From Alloprevotella tannerae (lineage in GTDB: Bacteria; Bacteroidota; Bacteroidia; Bacteroidales; Bacteroidaceae): a stretch of 6,977 nt of DNA. Under the pieces are notes generated by a model that made no database searches, was not told the DNA's origin, and saw nothing but the letters and a program-made list of their open reading frames with translations. Position numbers and translations under genes: made by a program. The stretch covers positions 1-6,977 of the forward strand of contig JABZGO010000093.1 in NCBI GenBank assembly GCA_015259305.1, written 5' to 3'. Positions 5,816 to 6,977 of this stretch are shown one piece after another. Position 1 is the stretch's first letter. Every line of letters starts with the position of its first letter.

Positions 5816-6977
5816 ATGCGTAGTTTGCTTTTCCTTCTTTTTAGTCTTTTTATTGGCTATGCGCGAACGGCGCCGATTGATTCGCTCACGGCGCGGCAAA
5901 CGGCGCAAGCTTTTTTCCGCAAGGCTTTATCTCTGAAAACGATGCAAAGGCCGCTTTTGCGCCACCAAGCAAAAGCGACCTATCTTTTCTCTCTTGGCGA
6001 CAATTTTGTTCTGACGGCTGCCGACGATGCTTTACCCGAGATCATCGGCTATGGGCGCTGCCGTGAGGGGCACTTGCCGCCGGCTCTCAACGACTTGATC
6101 CACGATTATGATCGTGCGCTCCGCCTCCACGCGCTCTGCTCTGCAGCGCCGATGCGCCCTACTGCGCCTCCGCCTCATCGGACCGTTGCGCCCCTGCTAC
6201 ATACAATTCGCCACCAAGAAGCGCCTTTCAACGCGCTATGTCCTTATTATTTGCAAGATGACGGCACGCTTTCTTCGGAAAGATGCATTGTGGGCTGCGT
6301 GGCAACGGCTTTGGAGCAGATCGTGGCGCACTATAAGCGCCCCATTTCTTTGCTTGAACCGCTCCGAGGCTGGTCTACGCCGCACTACACCGTAACTGAC
6401 GTGGCGGCCGGCTCGCAAGTTGACACGCGACATATATTGGATGTCTACGATGATCAATCTTCGCCGGAGGCCTGCGCGGCGGTGGCCACGTTGAGCTATT
6501 GGTTAGGACTGGCCGTCCATATGAAATGGGGACTAAACGCAAGCAGCGCCAACTCGCAGCGGGCTGCCGAGCCGCTACGCCGCAGTTTTGGTTGGCAATA
6601 CGTGCATTATGTCGATAGTTATCGCTATGCGCCGGACGCGTGGCTACCTATGCTTTACCGCGAACTTGAAAGTGGGCGGCCGATCTACTATGCGGGAAGC
6701 ACGATGCGCCTTAATGGGCACGCTTTTATCATAGATGGCGTAGACGAAGCCGGGCGTTTCCACGTTTTGTGGGGATATGGCGGGCAGTATGATGGTTATT
6801 TTGACCTCAACGTCTTATGTGCTGCTGCACCGGCCTATGATGTGCAACCTGATGATGAGGTTAACGGTTTCTTCTGCAACCAAGAGGCGCTCCTGCTCCA
6901 CCCTGACGCGCAGCAGGTCGCAATGCCCGATTCGCTGGAGCGAACGGGGAGCGAGATTATCGTCGACTCGATTCGCT
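5816..6977 (+). CDS. Secreted C10 (streptopain-like) cysteine protease, 3' end outside window
   Basis: The frame is open from the ATG at 5816 to the window edge (387 codons seen). A Sec-type signal peptide covers about residues 1-19 (hydrophobic LLFLLFSLFIG core). The prodomain (about 22-105) has the inhibitor-like pattern AQAFF, YLFSLGDNFVLTAADD and PEIIGYG, which in this family folds over the active site and is removed on maturation. A Pro-rich linker (111-120) follows. The catalytic domain starts near PFNALCP (137-143), with nucleophile Cys161 in GCVATA (160-165) and catalytic His302 in NGHAFIIDG (300-308); WGYGGQYDGYF (319-329) matches the usual WGWGG...DGFF. Relatives include SpeB, Prevotella interpain and Porphyromonas PrtT. 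Two conserved positions differ: Leu318 replaces the usual Asn before the Trp, and Tyr321 replaces the second Trp. The gene starts 9 bp after cls. Further C-terminal domains, such as a secretion signal, would lie beyond the edge. Confidence 0.93.
   Translation, partial: MRSLLFLLFSLFIGYARTAPIDSLTARQTAQAFFRKALSLKTMQRPLLRHQAKATYLFSLGDNFVLTAADDALPEIIGYGRCREGHLPPALNDLIHDYDRALRLHALCSAAPMRPTAPPPHRTVAPLLHTIRHQEAPFNALCPYYLQDDGTLSSERCIVGCVATALEQIVAHYKRPISLLEPLRGWSTPHYTVTDVAAGSQVDTRHILDVYDDQSSPEACAAVATLSYWLGLAVHMKWGLNASSANSQRAAEPLRRSFGWQYVHYVDSYRYAPDAWLPMLYRELESGRPIYYAGSTMRLNGHAFIIDGVDEAGRFHVLWGYGGQYDGYFDLNVLCAAAPAYDVQPDDEVNGFFCNQEALLLHPDAQQVAMPDSLERTGSEIIVDSIR

Noticed and set aside
5820..5827. TAGTTTGC at the start of the protease gene as a promoter
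   Set aside because: The spacing is one base short of TAnnTTTG and it lies within the first codons, so it would start transcription after the ATG.
6108..6395. 95-codon plus-strand frame inside the protease gene
   Set aside because: It is out of frame with the C10 protease, which carries prodomain, Cys and His motifs in one continuous frame; there is no sign of a frameshift.

Overview
The window reads as an ordinary chromosomal stretch from a member of the Bacteroidota, most likely order Bacteroidales. The evidence is an exact TAnnTTTG-type -7 promoter element in two places, no convincing Shine-Dalgarno sequences, and several protein families largely or typically found in this phylum: DUF3822, the RecD/Pif1-like helicase with a C-terminal UvrD_C_2-like region, and a C10 (streptopain-type) protease with an N-terminal inhibitor-like prodomain. 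Coding DNA is fairly GC-rich (many GCG, CGC and GGC codons) and the intergenic DNA is AT-rich. I would not name a genus; Porphyromonas-like or Prevotella-like oral or gut taxa are plausible.

Left part (1-1908, minus strand): a compact four-gene operon transcribed leftwards. The order is a 58-aa DUF4250 protein (1732-1908), a VanZ-like membrane protein (1358-1738), a DUF3822 protein (564-1361) and the 16S rRNA methyltransferase RsmD (1-504, cut by the window edge just before its C-terminus). The first three genes overlap or abut (a 7-bp or 2-bp junction, then an ATGA overlap), so they are probably translationally coupled. The operon starts from a textbook Bacteroidota -7 box (1944-1952), with a perfect 14-bp palindrome (1968-1981) over the expected -33 region.

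Middle (1909-2200): a 292-bp divergent intergenic region with no convincing gene. It separates the left operon from the rightward genes.

Right part (2201-6977, plus strand): msrA (methionine sulfoxide reductase A), a 506-aa RecD/Pif1-like SF1B DNA helicase starting with TTG, a cardiolipin synthase with both HKD motifs, and 9 bp later a secreted C10 cysteine protease that is still open at the right edge. The cls-protease pair has its own well-formed promoter inside the 3' end of the helicase gene.

Functionally this is a mix of repair and maintenance (MsrA, helicase), ribosome maturation (RsmD), envelope lipid synthesis (Cls) and one secreted proteolytic factor. I found no clear sign of a new defence, mobile or CRISPR-like system. 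The most worthwhile leads are the palindrome-bearing promoter in front of two unknown-function families, and the altered active-site surroundings of the C10 protease, where Leu-Trp-Gly-Tyr replaces Asn-Trp-Gly-Trp.
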